Assembly: GCA_016462905.1 (NCBI GenBank)
Contig: JAEMSI010000002.1
Coordinates: forward strand, 105,848 to 142,202
Reading direction: 5' to 3'
Length of the DNA: 36,355 nucleotides
DNA from: Polynucleobacter sp.
Lineage (GTDB): Bacteria; Pseudomonadota; Gammaproteobacteria; Burkholderiales; Burkholderiaceae
The notes beneath the pieces were generated by a model. It was not told the DNA's origin, ran no database searches, and worked only from the letters and a program-made list of their open reading frames with translations. Below, one piece after another: positions 6,887 through 19,336 of the stretch (positions within the stretch are counted from its first letter, which is position 1; each line of letters opens with the position of its first letter). Position numbers and translations under genes: made by a program.

Positions 6887-8884
6887 TTATTTCATAGCAT
6901 ACCTTACCCCAACAAATGCATTGGAGGCGGGAGGTATAAATCCATAACTTAATTGATAGTTTTTATTAAATGTATTGTTCCAACGAGCAAATAGACTCCA
7001 GTCTTTAGCAAAGTCATAATTTCCGTAGAGGTTATAGATCGCATAACCCCCCATGGCGGAGTTTGCTGCTGCAGTATCAGAATCATATCTTCTTCCCGAA
7101 AAGGTCATTCCCGCCCCAAAGGTCATTTTTAAATAAAGATACTCAGCAGCTAAATTGCCATATTGCCTAGCCTGTTTAATTAGCAAGGAGTTGGTACTTT
7201 GATTGTTTGGGTTTTGTTGCGTAAATGAGCCTTTGAGGGAAATATTTTGAATCGGGATGGCGCCATTTAAAGATAGGCCAGTAATTTTTGCCGAAGCCAC
7301 ATTTGCCGCACAACCACCCCCACTCAGGTTGCTGCCGACAGGACAGTCTGTGGTTGAAAAAGAAATTTGATTATGAATGGTGTTGCTAAAAGCAATGATA
7401 TGAAATTCGTGCCGATCGTATTCATAGTGTAAGCCAGCCTCCGTGTTTTTACTCTTTTCTGCTTGAACATTTTTATTTCCATAATCCGGGTAATAAAGAT
7501 CATTGAAAGTTGGGGCTCTATAACCAGTTCCGTAATTCAGATTGACGCGCCAAGCATTGGTGAAAAAATACCCATAAGCAGCAGCCCCAGTGGTTTGCGT
7601 ACCGTAACCCGAAATACTATCGTTGCGTAAAGAAAAATTTGCAAGATGGCGACCGTGTTTGGCTTGATAGGATGCGGCGGCGGAGTTAAAGGTGCGGTTG
7701 GCGCTATAGTTAAGCAATGGGTAAGGTGGCGGCAAACTAAAGTCGCCATAATAAAGTTGGCTTCCATCCATTGATTGCGTTCTTCTCTCTGCCAACAGCT
7801 GTAACAAATCCTGTCCGATCTTGATGTCATTAAGCCAGGTATAAATAGTTTGTTTTTGTTTCAGGTTGCTGTCATAAGCACTGTATCCAGAGTTAGTTTC
7901 TGGGGTGTGGATCGTGCTATTCCCATTTTGTTGGGAGATTTGTAATTTGCTTTTCCAAACATCGGTAATTTGATTATTGGAATAAATCGAGTAGGTGCCT
8001 AATTGGGAAATCGAATTATTAATTTGCTGTTGAAAATCTTGACCATTTAATGCCTGCAATTGATTATTCAGTCGACTTTGCAAAAATTGCACGCCTATAT
8101 CTTGACCTTTAGACCATACTTGTGAAACCTTTCCGGTTACCCCATCAGTGACATAACCCGTTCTGCTTCCTGGGGTCAGATATTTATTATTCACGGCAAT
8201 TTGGTTATAACCCGTCGAGAGAGTTTGGCTTACGCTTAAGGAATAACGAATTTTTCTCTCGCCTTGAGTCGATCCATAAATGCTAGCTTCGTTAATACTC
8301 GTTCCATAAGCGCCGTAACCAGTGGAGGCGCTCACTTTTGGTGGACCATCGCCTTCTTTGGTAAAAATTTGGATGACACCACCAATTGAGTCAGCCCCAT
8401 ATAAGCTACTTTGTGGACCAAAAATGATTTCAATATGATCAATTAAGGTAATTGGGATGGCTGACCAATTCGCTCCCCCATTAATCGAGTCATCTACTCG
8501 AACGCCATCAATCAAAACGAGTGTTTGACTATTCGAAGTGCCGCGCAAGAAGACACTAGCCGTTGCACCCGCACTACCATTGCTGGAAATGGTCACCCCT
8601 TTTTGTCGCTGCAATAACTCAACCAAAGAGGTTTGTCCAGCTTGGGCAATCTCTTCTGATCCGATGTAAACGTTATCAGCAAGAACATCGCTTGCTTTGG
8701 TGGGGATTCTGTTGGCAGTAACGATAAAGGGGTCTAGCGGGTCATTGATACTCACATTCACCGAGGCATTATTTTGGGCAAAAGAAATGTGTTGGGTCGA
8801 AATGCCAAAACATGTAAGAACTAAAATAAATTTTAGATTAGCTCTTCGCTTAGCTCTTCGCTTTATTGCGACTGCATTTTTCAT
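6887..8884 (-). CDS. btuB: TonB-dependent outer-membrane vitamin B12 receptor (BtuB-like)
   Basis: A 665-residue outer-membrane receptor. A long, very basic N-terminus (KRRAKRRANLK) precedes the signal-peptide hydrophobic core, with cleavage probably after ISFA near residue 36. A TonB-box-like stretch DPLDPFIVTA (48-57) is followed by the plug domain: LVELLQRQKGVTISSNG, SVFLRGTSNSQTLVLIDGVR, and IDHIEIIFGPQSSLYGADSI. The rest is a 22-strand beta barrel ending in FVGVRYAMK; the terminal residue is not the usual Phe. The start is ATG 8884. Expression should be controlled by the cobalamin riboswitch upstream, which makes B12 or another corrinoid the likely ligand. The BtuM-like gene follows in the same direction, giving a two-gene uptake unit without the BtuCDF ABC transporter in this window. 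Confidence 0.9.
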   Translation of the reverse strand: MKNAVAIKRRAKRRANLKFILVLTCFGISTQHISFAQNNASVNVSINDPLDPFIVTANRIPTKASDVLADNVYIGSEEIAQAGQTSLVELLQRQKGVTISSNGSAGATASVFLRGTSNSQTLVLIDGVRVDDSINGGANWSAIPITLIDHIEIIFGPQSSLYGADSIGGVIQIFTKEGDGPPKVSASTGYGAYGTSINEASIYGSTQGERKIRYSLSVSQTLSTGYNQIAVNNKYLTPGSRTGYVTDGVTGKVSQVWSKGQDIGVQFLQSRLNNQLQALNGQDFQQQINNSISQLGTYSIYSNNQITDVWKSKLQISQQNGNSTIHTPETNSGYSAYDSNLKQKQTIYTWLNDIKIGQDLLQLLAERRTQSMDGSQLYYGDFSLPPPYPLLNYSANRTFNSAAASYQAKHGRHLANFSLRNDSISGYGTQTTGAAAYGYFFTNAWRVNLNYGTGYRAPTFNDLYYPDYGNKNVQAEKSKNTEAGLHYEYDRHEFHIIAFSNTIHNQISFSTTDCPVGSNLSGGGCAANVASAKITGLSLNGAIPIQNISLKGSFTQQNPNNQSTNSLLIKQARQYGNLAAEYLYLKMTFGAGMTFSGRRYDSDTAAANSAMGGYAIYNLYGNYDFAKDWSLFARWNNTFNKNYQLSYGFIPPASNAFVGVRYAMK

Positions 8885-9034
8885 GACGCATTCCGTTTAA
8901 CGATGCTTAGTCAACTTCCCCGTTAACTAAATCGAACAGAATTTCAAAGACAGAGGATTCATCAGTGCGTCAATGGGGCGCGAGCAAAGACTGGCGCTGT
9001 CATCGGCGCGCGAAGATCCCCGTCCGCGAAATTC

Positions 9035-9215
9035 CACCTGTCTTGGCCGGTATCCGGGCTGGTGAACTTTGGGGTTTAGCCTTCCCATGTTGACTACACA
9101 GTGGCTTATCAAACCTAAGTGCCGATGTATTGGCACATTCACTTACCGTTGCGGGGGCAGCACACGTTTGGATAGTGTTTCCCGTTTAACTCCCTTATTG
9201 CAAGAGAGCACCACG
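9035..9215 (-). promoter_or_regulatory. Cobalamin (AdoCbl) riboswitch upstream of btuB
   Basis: The minus strand carries the B12-box signature GCTGCCCCCGCAACGGTAAG (about 9143-9162). Upstream is GGGAAACAC (about 9175-9183) and downstream the conserved AGCCCGGATACCGGCC near 9045-9060. Order and spacing match the cobalamin riboswitch aptamer. Ends are approximate. Between aptamer and the btuB ATG (8885-9034) there is a GC-rich stretch that probably forms the expression platform; I could not settle a terminator versus ribosome-binding-site sequestration mechanism. The remaining 9216-9310 separates this unit from the divergent Crp/Fnr gene and should hold both promoters. No gene is present between 8885 and 9310; the open frame at 8927-9142 is an accident of the structured RNA. 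Confidence 0.93.
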
Positions 9216-9310
9216 ACAGAATCATCTTAACCGCTTTTCCTTATTCTTAGGTAAGAAATAGGGTTTTAAAGGGCATACAATAGTCCTTTAGGCTTGCTAG
9301 ACCTGCCAAT

Positions 9311-9928
9311 ATGACTATCCTTGATAAGCACCCAGAAAAAAATCTGATTCGACTGCAGTTGAGTCAGAACGTGGTTTTGCGAAATTTAGATCTAGGGAGT
9401 ATGCAAGAGCTGGAAAGTTACTTGGAGATTTCTGATCTCAAGAAATCGGAAATTTTATTGCGGCAAGGCAATTTTCAGATGGAGCAGTATTTTGTTTTAG
9501 ATGGCATATTAAAAAGAATTGTTACGAATGCAGATGCAAAAGAAATGATTTTGCGTTTTGCTGTTGAAAAAGATATTGAAACCAGTTATGCGGCATGGCG
9601 TTTACAAAGAGCTGCTCCTTATAGCATTGCTTCGGTCACCAAGGCGCGCATTGCTAGGATGCCCTTAAAAAAATGGGTTGAATTTTTGGATCAGCATCGA
9701 GTTCTAAAAGAGAGTTTTGAGTTTGAGGTGATGCGCTTAATGAGCGAAATCATGGCTCATACCATTACTTTGCACATGTTGGATGCTCCTGGTCGTGTGG
9801 AGCGTTTCTTGAGGAAATACAATTATTTATTCGATCTTTTACCAATGAAAGAATTGGCAGCTTACTTAAACCTATCCCCCGAAACTCTAAGCCGCCTAAA
9901 GAGTAAGCACAAAGAGCTTTTTAACTAA
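9311..9928 (+). CDS. Crp/Fnr-family transcriptional regulator
   Basis: A 205-residue regulator. Residues 20-115 form a cyclic-nucleotide-binding-type beta roll (RNLDLGSMQELESYLEI, ILLRQGNFQMEQYFVLDGIL), residues 125-160 the dimerisation helix, and residues 175-200 a helix-turn-helix. The recognition helix SPETLSRLKSK contains E191-x-x-S194-R195, the same triad FNR uses to read TTGA half-sites. There are no cysteines, so it cannot hold an FNR-type iron-sulfur cluster, and the classic cAMP-binding residues of CRP are not evident; the signal is unknown. It ends about ten residues after the recognition helix, shorter than FNR. It lies 233 bp before the oxalyl-CoA decarboxylase gene on the same strand, with a matching palindrome in the gap, so it is the prime candidate activator of the oxalate genes. 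Confidence 0.87.
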   Translation: MTILDKHPEKNLIRLQLSQNVVLRNLDLGSMQELESYLEISDLKKSEILLRQGNFQMEQYFVLDGILKRIVTNADAKEMILRFAVEKDIETSYAAWRLQRAAPYSIASVTKARIARMPLKKWVEFLDQHRVLKESFEFEVMRLMSEIMAHTITLHMLDAPGRVERFLRKYNYLFDLLPMKELAAYLNLSPETLSRLKSKHKELFN

Positions 9929-10057
9929 GCCAATAAATTAGCAAGCGATTAGTAGCCGGTAATCAGTCAAAAAATCAAAAAACCGCAGCCTCAATTCAGC
10001 CTCCTTGGCTTCTTTATTAAATTTATAAGTACTTGTTTATATTGTCTTTTTATGGAA

Positions 10058-10073
10058 ATTGACCGAGGTCAAT
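10058..10073. promoter_or_regulatory. Crp/Fnr-type operator upstream of oxc
   Basis: ATTGACC-GA-GGTCAAT is a perfect inverted repeat, containing TTGAC-N4-GTCAA, the general half-site layout for FNR/FixK-type regulators. Its centre (10065.5) lies about 41.5 bp before a start predicted from the TATCAT hexamer at 10095-10100, the classic position for a class II activator. The regulator gene just upstream has a recognition helix (E-x-x-S-R) suited to TTGA half-sites. Sequence and spacing are seen; the binding claim is inference. Confidence 0.72.
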
Positions 10074-10094
10074 GATGATCCTAGAAGCGAGATC

Positions 10095-10100
10095 TATCAT
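10095..10100 (+). promoter_or_regulatory. Predicted -10 element of the oxc promoter
   Basis: TATCAT matches the sigma70 consensus TATAAT at five of six positions. No good -35 hexamer is present at the normal distance, where the palindrome at 10058-10073 sits instead, as expected for an activator-dependent promoter. The start would be near 10107, leaving a leader of about 55 nt before the oxc ATG. Confidence 0.5.
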
Positions 10101-10161
10101 GCTTCACGAGCATAAATCTATAAATTCAATTACAGCAACCCAAACCCTAGAGGGATAAAAA

Positions 10162-11892
10162 ATGTTGACAGCAACGAAAGAAAATTCTACGAATACTGTT
10201 GAAAGCGGCGAAGAACTTACCGACGGTTTTCATTTAGTTATCGATGCTTTAAAAGCGAATGATATTGATACGATTTTTGGCTTGGTGGGTATTCCCATTA
10301 CTGACTTGGCCCGTTTAGCGCAAGCGGAAGGGATGCGTTTTATTGGTTTTCGCCATGAACAGCACGCTGGAAATGCGGCTGCTATTGCGGGATACATGAC
10401 ACAAAAACCAGGGATCTGCCTAACCGTTTCAGCCCCAGGCTTTTTAAATGGCTTGACCGCTTTAGCTAACGCAACAACAAACTGTTTTCCTATGGTTTTA
10501 ATTAGCGGATCGAGCGAGCGTGAAATTGTGGATTTGCAGCAAGGTGATTACGAAGAGATGGATCAGTTAAATGCAGCCAAGCCTTATGTAAAAGCATCGT
10601 ATCGAATTAATAAAGCCGAAGATATTGGCATTGGCGTAGCGCGCGCCATTCGCTCGGCGGTTTCTGGTCGTCCTGGTGGAGTTTATTTGGATGTGCCTGC
10701 GCAGTTATTAGCGCAAACTTTAACGGTAGCCGAGGGCAAAAAATCGATTTTCAAAGTGGTTGATCCAATCCCCCGTCAAATTCCCGGGCCCGATGCAATC
10801 GCTCGTGCCATCAATGTATTAAAGACCTCGAAGCGACCATTGATTTTATTAGGCAAGGGCGCTGCTTACGCTCAAGCCGATGCCGAAATCCGAGCTTTGA
10901 TTGAAAAATCAGGCATTCCTTATTTGCCGATGTCGATGGCTAAAGGCTTATTACCAGATAAACATCCTCAGTGCGCATCGGCAGCCCGTTCTTATGTGTT
11001 GGCTGAGGCCGATACGGTTTTAATTATTGGTGCTCGTTTAAATTGGTTATTAGCGCATGGCAAAGGGAAGACTTGGGGTAATAACTTAAAACGGTTTATA
11101 CAAGTCGACATTTCTCCGATCGAAGCTGATAGCAATGTGCCTATTGAGGCGCCAGTGATTGGGGACATCGGTTCCTGTGTAGCCGCTTTATTAGCTGAGA
11201 TTGGTTCTGTTCCCAAGCCAAGCGCAGAATGGACTGGCGCGATTGAAGAGAGGAAAGAAAAGAATATCGCCAAGATGGAAGTTACTTTATCGGCCAATCC
11301 ATCACCCATGAATTTTCACAGTGCTTTAGGTGCAATTCGGAATGTTTTAAGAACGCGTCCCGAGGTTAATTTGGTCAATGAAGGCGCCAATACACTCGAT
11401 TTTTGTCGTGCGATTGTCGATATGAATCAACCACGCAAACGCTTTGATTCGGGTACATGGGGAATTATGGGGATTGGCATGGGCTACTCGATTGGTGCTG
11501 CTGTGACTAGCGGCTTGCCTGTAGTTGCAGTTGAGGGAGATAGCGCTTTCGGTTTTAGCGGTATGGAATTAGAAACCGTTTGCCGTTACAACTTACCGAT
11601 TACGACCATTGTTTTTAATAACAATGGCGTATATCGCGGCACCGACGTAAACCCAACCGGTGGGCCTGATGTTGCCCCTACCGTATTCGTTAAGAATGCG
11701 CGTTACGACAAAATGATTGAAGCATTTGGTGGAGTGGGTTATCAAGTTACCACTCCGGATGAACTAACCAAGGCTTTAACGGAAGCAATCGCCGCAGGAA
11801 AACCGGCTTTGATCAACGCTGTGATTGATGAAACCGCAGGAACTGAAAGCGGCCGTTTAACCAACTTAAACCCTTCAACCGCTAAGAAGTAA
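10162..11892 (+). CDS. oxc: Oxalyl-CoA decarboxylase
   Basis: A thiamine-diphosphate enzyme that converts oxalyl-CoA to formyl-CoA and CO2. The 576-residue protein (family usually near 565-570) has the three-domain ThDP decarboxylase layout. The catalytic glutamate is E66 in [16 protein letters not shown], the PYR-domain segment [20 protein letters not shown] follows, and the ThDP/Mg motif in the C-terminal domain runs from [20 protein letters not shown] to [27 protein letters not shown] is typical of the oxalyl-CoA subgroup. The start is ATG 10162 with AGAGGGA upstream. It is first in an operon with formyl-CoA transferase 51 bp downstream and probably depends on the palindrome at 10058-10073. 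No oxalate:formate antiporter is present in the window, so uptake must be encoded elsewhere. Confidence 0.95.
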   Translation: MLTATKENSTNTVESGEELTDGFHLVIDALKANDIDTIFGLVGIPITDLARLAQAEGMRFIGFRHEQHAGNAAAIAGYMTQKPGICLTVSAPGFLNGLTALANATTNCFPMVLISGSSEREIVDLQQGDYEEMDQLNAAKPYVKASYRINKAEDIGIGVARAIRSAVSGRPGGVYLDVPAQLLAQTLTVAEGKKSIFKVVDPIPRQIPGPDAIARAINVLKTSKRPLILLGKGAAYAQADAEIRALIEKSGIPYLPMSMAKGLLPDKHPQCASAARSYVLAEADTVLIIGARLNWLLAHGKGKTWGNNLKRFIQVDISPIEADSNVPIEAPVIGDIGSCVAALLAEIGSVPKPSAEWTGAIEERKEKNIAKMEVTLSANPSPMNFHSALGAIRNVLRTRPEVNLVNEGANTLDFCRAIVDMNQPRKRFDSGTWGIMGIGMGYSIGAAVTSGLPVVAVEGDSAFGFSGMELETVCRYNLPITTIVFNNNGVYRGTDVNPTGGPDVAPTVFVKNARYDKMIEAFGGVGYQVTTPDELTKALTEAIAAGKPALINAVIDETAGTESGRLTNLNPSTAKK

Positions 11893-11943
11893 TTTTCTAG
11901 CGGTAGTTTTATCGGTACTTATTTTTATTAAAGGAAATAGAGC

Positions 11944-13194
11944 ATGAGCAAACCATTAGACGGTATTCGTATTATTGACTTTACGCACGTACAAGCTGGT
12001 CCAGCCTGTACTCAATTATTAGCCTGGTATGGCGCTGATGTGATTAAGGTGGAGCGTCCCGGTTCTGGTGACGTGACTCGTAATCAATTGCGTGATATTC
12101 CCGATGCCGACGCATTGTATTTCACGATGCTTAATGGCAATAAACGTTCTTTAACTTTGGATACTAAAAATGCCGAGGGCAAAGAGGTTTTAGAAAAGCT
12201 GATTAAAACATCAGACGTTTTAGTTGAAAATTTTGGTCCAGGCGCATTAGACCGCATGGGCTTTAGTTGGGAGCGGATTCAGGAACTCAATCCCAAAATG
12301 ATTATGGCTTCTGTAAAAGGATTTAGCGATGGCCATTCTTATGAAGACTTAAAGGTTTATGAAAACGTCGCCCAATGTGCCGGTGGCGCTGCCTCAACGA
12401 CTGGTTTCTGGGACGGCCCACCCACTGTTTCTGCCGCCGCTTTAGGTGACAGCAACACCGGTATGCATTTGGCCATTGGTATTTTGACTGCATTGATGCA
12501 CCGTGAAAAAACCGGACGAGGTCAAAAAGTGGCTTGCTCAATGCAAGACGCAGTATTAAATCTATGCCGTGTGAAGTTACGTGATCAACAACGTCTGGAC
12601 CGGATTGGCTATTTGGAAGAGTATCCCCAATATCCTCATGGCACTTTCTCTGACGTAGTTCCACGCGGTGGTAATGCAGGCGGTGGTGGACAACCAGGTT
12701 GGGTTTTAAAGTGCAAAGGCTGGGAAACCGATCCTAATGCCTATATTTATTTCACGATCCAAGGTCATGCATGGGAGCCAATCACCAAGGCGATTGGTAA
12801 ACCTGAGTGGGCTAACGACCCTGCTTATATGACTGCTCAGGCACGTCAAGACAAAATCTTTGATATTTTTGCAACGATTGAAGATTGGTTAAAAGACAAG
12901 ACCAAATACGAAGCAGTAGATATTTTGCGCAAGTACGATATTCCGTGTGCGCCAGTCATGTCCATGAAGGAATTGGCTGATTCTCCAGACTTGCGTAAGA
13001 GCGGTTCGATAGTTGAGGTTGATCACAAGGTGCGTGGTAAGTACCTCACCATTGGCAGCCCAATCAAGTTCTCCGATTTGCAAATCGATGTGAAGCCATC
13101 TCCAGTTTTGGGTGAGCATACCGATGAAGTGTTATCAGATTTAGGCTATACCCAAGAGAAAATTGCTGAGTTACACGCCGCTAAAGCGGTTTAA
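11944..13194 (+). CDS. frc: Formyl-CoA:oxalate CoA-transferase (copy 1)
   Basis: A class III CoA-transferase that moves CoA from formyl-CoA to oxalate, giving formate and oxalyl-CoA, thereby feeding Oxc. The 416-residue protein shows Gln17 in [10 protein letters not shown], the catalytic Asp169 in [10 protein letters not shown], and the glycine loop [11 protein letters not shown] that covers the active site. Residue 48 is Gln (RNQLRD), as in E. coli YfdW, rather than Trp as in Oxalobacter. [17 protein letters not shown] is canonical, so this copy is likely the true transferase. The start is ATG 11944 with AAAGGAA before it. A Rho-independent terminator follows at 13248-13270. The gene end is duplicated in tandem just past its stop (separate entry). 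Confidence 0.95.
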   Translation: MSKPLDGIRIIDFTHVQAGPACTQLLAWYGADVIKVERPGSGDVTRNQLRDIPDADALYFTMLNGNKRSLTLDTKNAEGKEVLEKLIKTSDVLVENFGPGALDRMGFSWERIQELNPKMIMASVKGFSDGHSYEDLKVYENVAQCAGGAASTTGFWDGPPTVSAAALGDSNTGMHLAIGILTALMHREKTGRGQKVACSMQDAVLNLCRVKLRDQQRLDRIGYLEEYPQYPHGTFSDVVPRGGNAGGGGQPGWVLKCKGWETDPNAYIYFTIQGHAWEPITKAIGKPEWANDPAYMTAQARQDKIFDIFATIEDWLKDKTKYEAVDILRKYDIPCAPVMSMKELADSPDLRKSGSIVEVDHKVRGKYLTIGSPIKFSDLQIDVKPSPVLGEHTDEVLSDLGYTQEKIAELHAAKAV

Positions 13195-13232
13195 TGCGCG
13201 GTTTAATCAGCAATTTAATTTAGCGAATTTCG
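13186..13232 (+). repeat. 12-bp tandem repeat spanning the stop codon of frc copy 1
   Basis: GCGGTTTAAT, which encodes the terminal Ala-Val-stop, occurs at 13186 and again at 13198. Two decayed versions follow: GCAATTTAAT at 13210 and GCGAATTTCG at 13223. The period is 12-13 bp. Only the first copy is coding, the rest lie between the stop and the terminator at 13248. It resembles the repeats at 3045, 29733, 31196 and 33253, all of which involve gene ends. Confidence 0.72.
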
Positions 13233-13247
13233 TTTTTGAGATGAAAC

Positions 13248-13270
13248 AGCACCCTAAGGGGTGCTTTTTC
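13248..13270 (+). terminator. Rho-independent terminator after oxc-frc
   Basis: AGCACCC-TAAG-GGGTGCT forms a perfect 7-bp stem with a 4-nt loop followed by a run of five T. It ends the oxc-frc transcription unit, so the second transferase at 13349 probably has its own promoter in the remaining 78 bp, where CTGGTAAAAT at about 13306-13315 resembles an extended -10. Confidence 0.88.
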
Positions 13271-13348
13271 TTTGGTCAGGAGTAAATAGTGACTTTATCG
13301 GCTAACTGGTAAAATCACATCTTTGATAATTTTGCTAGGTAGATTGCT

Positions 13349-14596
13349 ATGGGTAAAGCACTTGAAGGGGTCAAGATCCTTGATTTCACACACGTTCAGT
13401 CGGGGCCAACCTGCACGCAATTACTAGCGTGGTTTGGCGCTGATGTCATTAAAGTCGAGCGCTCTGGCGAGGGGGATGCGACGCGTGGTCAGTTGCGCGA
13501 TGTTCCTAATGCAGACAGTTTGTATTTCACGATGTTAAATCACAATAAACGCTCTTTAACTGTGAATACCAAAACCCCAGAGGGTAAGGAGATTCTCAAC
13601 CGCTTGATTAAAGAGTGCGACGTGTTGGTTGAAAACTTTGCACCTGGTGCATTGGATCGAATGGGTTTTACTTGGGAGCGCATTCAAGAACTTAATCCAA
13701 GAATGATTATGGCTTCGGTAAAAGGTTTTGGCCCTGGTCCATATGAGGATTGCAAGGTCTATGAAAACGTCGCTCAGTGTGCTGGCGGCTCTGCTTCGAC
13801 CACTGGTTTTGATGATGGTCCGCCTTTGGTAACCGGCGCCCAAATTGGTGATAGCGGGACGGGTTTGCATCTTGCCTTAGGAATTGTTACTGCCCTCTAT
13901 CAAAGAACGCATAGCGGGCGCGGTCAAAAGGTATTAGCTGCGATGCAAGACGCGGTCTTAAATTTATGCCGTGTGAAGTTGCGTGATCAACAACGTTTGG
14001 ATCGCAATGGGGTTATGGAAGAGTATCCTCAGTATCCCAATGGCAAGTTTGGTGAGGCAGTACCCCGTTCTGGAAATGCTTCTGGTGGCGGACAGCCTGG
14101 CTGGATCTTAAAGTGCAAGGGCTGGGAAACTGATCCTAATTCCTACATCTATGTGGTTGTACAGGCCCCCGTATGGGAAGCCATTTGCAAGGTGATTAGT
14201 CGCGAGGACTGGTTGACTGACCCTGAATATGCAACCCCACGTGCTCGCTTACCTCGTTTAATGTCAATCTTTGCTGAGATTGAAAAATGGACTATGCAGC
14301 ATTCTAAATTTGATGTTATGAATGAACTAAATCAATACGATATCCCTTGCGGTCCGATTTTATCGATGAAAGAAATTTCAGAAGAACCTTCCTTACGAAA
14401 AACCGGAACGATTGTTGAGGTTGATCATCCGGTTCGTGGTAAGTACCTTACTGTAGGTAACCCAATTAAGTTATCGGATAGCGAAACAGAGGTGACTCGT
14501 TCGCCTTTATTGGGTGAGCATACGGATGAGATTTTGAAAGAGTTGGGCTTTGGGGCTGATGAATTAATCCAATTGCGTGAAAAGCAGGTTATTTAG
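13349..14596 (+). CDS. Class III CoA-transferase, formyl-CoA transferase paralog (copy 2)
   Basis: A 415-residue tandem paralog of the preceding Frc; by eye roughly two thirds of residues are identical. The catalytic Asp is kept (Asp168 in [10 protein letters not shown]), as are [18 protein letters not shown] and [11 protein letters not shown]. Differences fall at active-site positions: the glycine loop reads [11 protein letters not shown] (one Gly replaced by Ser), GFWDGPP becomes GFDDGPP with loss of the Trp, and AALGDSNTG becomes AQIGDSGTG. These changes could alter the acyl acceptor, as with E. coli YfdE beside YfdW. It may therefore be a second formyl-CoA transferase or an oxalate CoA-transferase using another donor. 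A formyl-transferase-fold gene starts 24 bp downstream and is likely cotranscribed. It is separated from copy 1 by a terminator. Confidence 0.88.
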   Translation: MGKALEGVKILDFTHVQSGPTCTQLLAWFGADVIKVERSGEGDATRGQLRDVPNADSLYFTMLNHNKRSLTVNTKTPEGKEILNRLIKECDVLVENFAPGALDRMGFTWERIQELNPRMIMASVKGFGPGPYEDCKVYENVAQCAGGSASTTGFDDGPPLVTGAQIGDSGTGLHLALGIVTALYQRTHSGRGQKVLAAMQDAVLNLCRVKLRDQQRLDRNGVMEEYPQYPNGKFGEAVPRSGNASGGGQPGWILKCKGWETDPNSYIYVVVQAPVWEAICKVISREDWLTDPEYATPRARLPRLMSIFAEIEKWTMQHSKFDVMNELNQYDIPCGPILSMKEISEEPSLRKTGTIVEVDHPVRGKYLTVGNPIKLSDSETEVTRSPLLGEHTDEILKELGFGADELIQLREKQVI

Positions 14597-14620
14597 AACA
14601 ACACGAATCGGGGTGAGTCT

Positions 14621-17327
<2,707 letters not shown>

Positions 17328-17333
17328 GAATGC

Positions 17334-17522
17334 TTACTCGTTCCCGTAGACATAGGCTTTTTGTTTGATACGCGCTCGTTCGATTTGGCGACGCTCTTCT
17401 TGGGATTGCGGTTGTTGATCCCACAACAAAGAGCGACCTTGTAATTGCTCTTGAGCCAGTTGCGGTTTTTGGACTTTCAATTGCTCAAGAAAGCGTGTGG
17501 CATCCGACTTATATTTCTTCAT
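17334..17522 (-). CDS. DUF3460-family small protein
   Basis: A 62-residue basic, polar protein of unknown function. The pattern S-x-x-T-R-F-L-x-Q-L-K, the central GRSLLWD and the C-terminal KAYVYGNE match the small DUF3460 family known from Betaproteobacteria, which commonly sits beside scpA and panC. No membrane segment or signal peptide is present. I chose ATG 17522 (MKKYKS) over an in-frame TTG at 17531; neither has a clear ribosome binding site. The family is narrow and its role is unknown, although conserved linkage to scpA hints at chromosome-related expression. Confidence 0.82.
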   Translation of the reverse strand: MKKYKSDATRFLEQLKVQKPQLAQEQLQGRSLLWDQQPQSQEERRQIERARIKQKAYVYGNE

Positions 17523-17592
17523 AAAAATCAAGTACTTATAAATATTGAAAAAGAGAAACTACCCTCATTATTAACGATTTAAGGGGTCCGAC

Positions 17593-19251
17593 CTAAAGAT
17601 TCGCTGCGAGCATCTGATCGATCTGAGATGGTTCGATTCGACTCATTAAATGGTGATAGGGTTGAATCGTATTGGCACTGCTTAAGGTTTTAGAAATATC
17701 TTGCCATTGCATTGGCGTGATGGATAAAAATTGCTCGACATTGCTTGCAATACTCGGGATAACCGGTTTTAAAAATAAACTCAAGCAACGAAATGCTTCT
17801 AGGATCACGCTACAAACATGCTGTAGGTCAGACTCACGTGCTGGATCTTTAGCCAGATCCCATGGTTTGTTTTCATCAACATAGGCATTCACCTGATCGG
17901 CTAATTCCATGATTAAACGAATTGCTTTTGCATATTCGCGGGTTTCATAGAATTGTGCAATGGCATCATTGGAATGACTAATCTTTTCTAGTAAGGGGTG
18001 ATGCATTGCGGTATCGGAGACTTTTCCCCCAAAACGCTTTACTAGGAAGCCCGCACTGCGACTGGCGATATTGATGTATTTTCCGATCAGATCACTATTC
18101 ACGCGTGCGACAAAATCATGCAAATTTAAATCTAGATCTTCCATACTGGCATTTAATTTAGTTGCAAAGTAATAACGCAAACATTCTGGATTTAAACCAG
18201 ATTCAATCACGCTATGGGCCGAAATTAAAGTACCGCGTGATTTACTCATCTTTTCGCCATCGACCGTGAGAAAGCCATGGGCAAATACATTAGTAGGGGT
18301 GCGATAGCCAGCAAAGTGAAGGGTTGCTGGCCAAAATAAAGTATGAAAATACAATATATCTTTACCAATAAAATGGTATTGCTCGGTTTTACTATCAGGC
18401 CTTACCCATTCTTCAAAGTTCAAGCCTTGTTGCTGACAGTAATTTAAAAAGCTCGCATAGTAGCCAATCGGCGCATCTAACCAAACATAAAAATATTTAC
18501 CTGGCGCATCGGGAATTTCAAAGCCAAAATAGGGCGCATCGCGGGAGATATCCCAATCACCTAATTTACTTTCACCCTCGGTGCCAACCCATTCTTTCAT
18601 TTTGTTACGGGCCTCGGATTGAAGAGGGGTTTTTACTTGAGTCCAGTCGCGTAAAAAAGTTTCGCAACGCGGGTCTGAGAGTTTGAAAAAATAATGGTCG
18701 GATACTTTGCGGATTGGTGTAGCGCCACTGACAACCGAATAAGGATTTTTTAAATCCGTGGGCGAATAGGTGGCACCGCATTTTTCGCAGGAATCGCCGT
18801 ACTGATCTTTGGCGCCACATTTTGGGCACTCGCCTTTAATAAAGCGATCGGGCAAAAACATTTCTTTGACGGGGTCAAATGCTTGCTCAATCGCGCGTTT
18901 TTCAATCAAGCCCGCTTCGCGTAATTTGAGATAAATGGTTCTAGCTAATTGTTCGTTTTCAGGGCTGTCGGTGGTGTAGTAATGGTCAAAAGAAATGAGG
19001 AAGTCATCAAAGTCGCGTTTATGTTCTTTCCAAACCCGAGCAATTAACTCTTTGGGGCTTAAACCCTCTTGCTCAGCGCGCAACATAATCGGGGTACCAT
19101 GTGTGTCGTCGGCACCCACATAATGAAGCTCATGCCCCCGCATTCTTTGAAAACGAGCCCAGATATCGGTTTGGATATATTCCACCAGATGGCCAATATG
19201 AATTTGGCCATTGGCGTAGGGTAAGGCTGAAGTAACGAGTAGTCGGCGCAT
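17593..19251 (-). CDS. metG: Methionyl-tRNA synthetase
   Basis: A class I aminoacyl-tRNA synthetase that charges tRNA-Met. The 552-residue protein has [12 protein letters not shown] (HIGH motif, residues 11-22), the four-cysteine zinc knuckle [18 protein letters not shown], the KMSKS loop [11 protein letters not shown] and an alpha-helical anticodon-binding domain. It ends after that domain, so the C-terminal tRNA-binding dimerisation module of E. coli MetG (677 residues) is missing; this short form is natural in many bacteria. The start ATG 19251 gives [15 protein letters not shown], typical. It is divergent from fdhD with 85 bp between. Confidence 0.97.
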   Translation of the reverse strand: MRRLLVTSALPYANGQIHIGHLVEYIQTDIWARFQRMRGHELHYVGADDTHGTPIMLRAEQEGLSPKELIARVWKEHKRDFDDFLISFDHYYTTDSPENEQLARTIYLKLREAGLIEKRAIEQAFDPVKEMFLPDRFIKGECPKCGAKDQYGDSCEKCGATYSPTDLKNPYSVVSGATPIRKVSDHYFFKLSDPRCETFLRDWTQVKTPLQSEARNKMKEWVGTEGESKLGDWDISRDAPYFGFEIPDAPGKYFYVWLDAPIGYYASFLNYCQQQGLNFEEWVRPDSKTEQYHFIGKDILYFHTLFWPATLHFAGYRTPTNVFAHGFLTVDGEKMSKSRGTLISAHSVIESGLNPECLRYYFATKLNASMEDLDLNLHDFVARVNSDLIGKYINIASRSAGFLVKRFGGKVSDTAMHHPLLEKISHSNDAIAQFYETREYAKAIRLIMELADQVNAYVDENKPWDLAKDPARESDLQHVCSVILEAFRCLSLFLKPVIPSIASNVEQFLSITPMQWQDISKTLSSANTIQPYHHLMSRIEPSQIDQMLAANL

Positions 19252-19336
19252 GGCAATTTTTATAATTTCAGCATTGATTTTAGTCTGCGGTTAAAGTGTT
19301 GATCCAACTTGCTAAATTAAGGCCACCCTAGAAATT

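Noticed and set aside
8927..9142. 71-codon open frame on the minus strand
   Set aside because: It lies inside and just after the cobalamin riboswitch; its codons are explained by conserved RNA structure.
9998..10010. AGCC-TCCTT-GGCT as a terminator for the Crp/Fnr gene
   Set aside because: A four-base stem with a T-poor tail is too weak to call.
17625..17645. GGTTCGATTCG as a tRNA T-arm
   Set aside because: It is coding DNA at the end of metG and no cloverleaf partner arms are present.
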